A stretch of DNA of 64,000 bases from Sorex araneus (taxonomy: Eukaryota > Chordata > Mammalia > Eulipotyphla > Soricidae): positions 213,930,500 to 213,994,499 of the forward strand of contig NC_073304.1 in assembly GCF_027595985.1 (NCBI RefSeq). Reading direction: 5' to 3'. A program made the position numbers and the translations under genes. Every line of letters begins with the position of its first letter. Positions within the stretch are counted from its first letter, which is position 1. Of this stretch, positions 36,372 through 64,000 are shown piece by piece. Below the pieces are notes generated by a model. The model was not told the DNA's origin, did not search any database, and saw only the letters and a list, made by a program, of their open reading frames with translations.

Positions 36372-37960
36372 GATGTGAGCAGAGAACATGCTTTATTGAA
36401 GAGTAATATAGAACAGCACATTCCAGCACATGTGGAGGACTAGCTTCTGTCAAAGGCCTGGAGCCCTTAAGAAACCCCCCGCCCCCCACCAGGAAATTGC
36501 TTTTGGATACAGTTTAACAGTGACACTGAGATGGGCAGGGAGCTGTCACTGAACATGCTTAAAATGAGCTCCCCCACCCACAGTGAGTCTAAGTAGTGTA
36601 CAGAGATGACAGAGGAAGGCACAAACGACCAGAGCTGGGGCTGTGGCGAGGGCTCCACGCGAAGACAGCAGTGCTGGAGGAGACCAGGCTGCGAAGGGTG
36701 ACATGTCCAACATCAAAAGCTGCCCCAAGATAGCAGGTTATAAAGGGCTGGAGAGAAATTAGAGGGAGGACTTTTTCCTTCACATGAACACCACCCAAAA
36801 TAGAGGAGACCAGAGAAGAGGAGGATGGTGTGGCAAAACCCAGAGCGGAAACGAAGGCGGAGCTGGTGGAAGGACATAAGCATTTTGTCCGTGACCAGCG
36901 GGGACGGGGCACGGTTTCACAGGGAAGCGAACCTTGGCAGGGAGGCCGTTCTGCTTTGCTGAGTCATGGGCTGGGATACGGATGTCATTTTCAATCTTGT
37001 TTTACGTCTCCAAGGATGTTCAGACAAAAAAAAAAAAAATCAATGCAATTTATGTGGAAGGACGGTGTGCAATGTCAGACTGATACAGGTGACAAAGTTT
37101 TGTGGTATAATTAATCAGTTAACATGCAGCATGAAAGGGAGAGGCGGAATTTATTTTGGCACCTGCAAATGTAAAAAGGGGCAGGGAGTAAAGAAAAAAC
37201 ATTTACCACTGGATACTTTCTGGCGAGGCAAAAAGTATTCAATTGCTTCTACCAAGGCACTGCCCACTGCCCACAGATGAACTCAAATCCAAATACAGAA
37301 TCAACACCAATGAATTCCTCTCTTCATCCCCTTCAGATTATGTGCTGTTACCCAACTCATCTCTGCAAGAATCTTCAAAAATATTTGGCTCTGGTCAGCC
37401 TGATATCAATCAAAGCAGGTCTTTTAACAAAAATGGGGGGAAAAAAACTCCAAGTGAGATGAAATCCCAAGGGTACGGAGCCTCTCAGTACATACACTCG
37501 GCTTCCTGCCCCTCCGAAACACAGGTGTAAGGAATAACTAGGAAGATCCTGGTAACCGTAACTGGGAGGTCTGGTGAGACCAGGCAGCAAGAAGCACTAT
37601 TACCAAGTTTAAAAGACACAATACAACCTCATGGGGCTAAAGAACATGAGGAGAGAACCAGTGACTGGACAGGTACAGTACCAAAACAGAACACCTTGGG
37701 TCAGTGCTACGCGGGACCTGCACGCAAGTCTAACAGAGATCCCGTCGGGGCAACCTCACTGAGGCCGAAACAGCAGTTCCTCAGAACCAGCGTCTGCAGT
37801 GTGCACGGAGGTCGGAGCAAGGACAGTCCTGAGGGGTGGGGGGGGGCCTTCCCAGAGGATACTGTACTTGCCAATCACGAGAGCAACAGAAATGACAGAC
37901 AGATCCCTAGGGTACAGATTCCTACTGCTGGGGTTCGCTGGCTCAGAGTACCGAGTCACT
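36372..37960 (-). other. KAT7: KAT7 3' UTR
   Basis: About 1.6 kb of SINE-free sequence between the stop codon and the AATAAA near 36392. The absence of repeats contrasts with the flanks and fits a constrained UTR. A second AATAAA (+ strand TTTATT at 37150-37155) could give a shorter 0.8-kb form. Confidence 0.8.
36392..36397 (-). terminator. KAT7: KAT7 polyadenylation signal AATAAA
   Basis: On the - strand CTTCAATAAAGCATGTTCTC. It is the last canonical signal before unique intergenic DNA. Cleavage is inferred near 36370-36378. Confidence 0.8.
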
Positions 37961-62913
<24,953 letters not shown>

Positions 62914-63114
62914 CTAAAGCAAAAGCAATTGGTAGAACTCGTGAATGGGGTTCATCTCTTTACAAGTTCACTTAATATTCAGAGAGCGTATGGGCTTCCA
63001 GGTCTCCTTCCTGAGACTGACGCAGTTAACTTTTAGCCATTTGTCTGCAATATGGCTAAATGGAAACTGAAGAGAAACCAACATTCCTCTGTGTATCTTT
63101 AAACTGACTGAATT
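62914..63114. other. KAT7 intron, start of the part leading out of the window
   Basis: No exon recognised between 62914 and 64000; exons for residues 1-113 must lie further right. Confidence 0.6.
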
Positions 63115-63117
63115 CAG

Positions 63118-63203
63118 GGCCAGGGATGTGGCTCAGTGGCAAAGTGCATGTCTTGCATGCATACTGCCTGGGTTCATTTCCTGACACCACGTTTAAAAAA
63201 AAA
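63118..63203 (+). mobile_element. tRNA-like SINE, ID-like head
   Basis: GGGCCAGGGATGTGGCTCAG, GCATGTCTTGCATGCATACT, CTGGGTTCATTTCCTGACAC and an A run. A simple head-plus-A-tail structure without a body. Confidence 0.65.
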
Positions 63204-63319
63204 ATCCATAATAAATTCTGACTATTATCTAATGCATTTCCCTTATCTGTGGTTCTTCTAAGGCTCCAATTGTAAGTAATCAAAACTGGATGGAAACAGA
63301 CTTAAAAACACATTTCCAG

Positions 63320-63470
63320 GGCCAGGGATGTTTTAAAAAAACATTACTAGCTCAAAGGGTCAGAGCACATGCCTGGTGTACACAGGCATGAGTTCCATCG
63401 CCACACTGCAGGGCACCCCTTGTACTACCAGGTGTGGCCCTGGAGGCCCCAGCACAGCTCGGACAAAGTA
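63320..63470 (+). mobile_element. tRNA-like SINE, diverged
   Basis: GGGCCAGGGATGTTTTAAAA, GGGTCAGAGCACATGCCTGG, GAGTTCCATCGCC; the head is interrupted by TTTTAAAAAAACATTACTAG. Confidence 0.5.
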
Positions 63471-63602
63471 TCACTGAATCAACAGTCCTGCACCAGTGGA
63501 CCAAGTACTGCAGCATGGCCCCCAGTCCCTGTCCAACAAAAGCAGGAGGCAAAGGAAAGTGAGTTCTTTTAAAAATTGTTTTAAAAATTTCATTAAATTT
63601 TG

Positions 63603-63712
63603 TGTTTGTTTTTGGGCCGTACCAGATGGGTGATGAGAGGTGCTGGGGATCAATTCTGGGCCTCCCTCGTGCAAAGCATGCATGCCATCCCTTTGCGACA
63701 TCTCTCTGGCCC
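63603..63712 (-). mobile_element. old shrew SINE, shortened
   Basis: TTTTTGGGCCGTACCAGATG start, CTGGGGATCAATTCTGGGCC B box, GACATCTCTCTGGCCC end. Confidence 0.72.
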
Positions 63713-63927
63713 TATACTGGGTTTCTGATAGCACTGAACAGAGCAGGTGTGGAAGTCTAACTGAACTTGACCCTTGAGTTAGTATGCTGGTAATCTAATA
63801 ATTTCAGACCCTAAATCGGGGAGGGTAAGCTAAATGCCTATAAGAGGTCAAATGAGAGCTGACTGTCAAGTTCCACAATACAATTCAACTCTGATCATTA
63901 TGGTAGGTAAATGAGCACCTAATCCGT

Positions 63928-64000
63928 TTTTTTTGTTTGTTTTCTGGGGTCACACCCCACGGTGCTGCTCCCAGTGAAACATGCAGGACCATAAAGTGCT
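63928..64000 (-). mobile_element. shrew SINE cut by the window edge
   Basis: T run then TTTCTGGGGTCACACCCCAC, GTGAAACATGCAGGACCATA; continues beyond 64000. Confidence 0.75.

Overview
This window is mammalian nuclear DNA, almost certainly from a red-toothed shrew (Sorex or a close relative). Two facts support this. First, the spliced exons read as ordinary mammalian genes. Second, the window is packed with tRNA-derived SINEs whose consensus (A box TAGCACAGCGG, B box GGTTCGAATCC, body ending GTGTGACCCAAAAAGC plus poly-A) I recognise as the Soricidae SOR family. The species call is inference from repeat content.

Only two protein-coding genes can be supported, and they lie tail to tail. TAC4 (preprotachykinin-C, hemokinin/endokinin precursor) runs on the + strand in five coding exons between 21725 and 29893, with an AATAAA at 30192. 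It encodes a complete 110-residue precursor. KAT7 (HBO1/MYST2 histone acetyltransferase) runs on the - strand. Its last twelve coding exons (residues 114-611) lie between 62913 and 37961, its 3' UTR extends to about 36372, and its first exons lie beyond base 64000. The convergent TAC4/KAT7 order matches human 17q21.33 as I remember it. The first ~21 kb would then correspond to the gene-poor interval on the DLX4/DLX3 side of TAC4.

Layout: 1-21.5 kb is GC-rich intergenic DNA. It has two CpG-rich blocks (6.2-6.7 and 17.6-18.7 kb), large microsatellites (CA/TC at 3.8-4.2 kb, TGGA at 20.2-20.8 kb), a truncated 7SK RNA retropseudogene at 2.58 kb, a 5'-truncated L1 at 13.0-13.9 kb and many SINEs. 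21.6-30.2 kb is TAC4, with a 0.4 kb TG-rich repeat in intron 1. 30.2-36.4 kb is the TAC4-KAT7 intergenic region. 36.4-64 kb is KAT7, AT-richer and intron-rich, with dozens of SINEs, several in closely spaced inverted pairs.

The two genes are not known to work together. TAC4 gives a secreted amidated neuropeptide acting on NK1-type receptors; KAT7 is a nuclear acetyltransferase for H3K14 and H4 in BRPF/JADE complexes. I found no sign of a new multi-gene system. The most interesting items are the predicted shrew tachykinin (rodent-like dibasic cut site with a human-like core), the 7SK retropseudogene, a second SINE type with an unrelated body and two length forms, an inverted repeat split by a SINE, and repeat-built structures next to splice sites. 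All comparisons with other species are from memory, without database searches.
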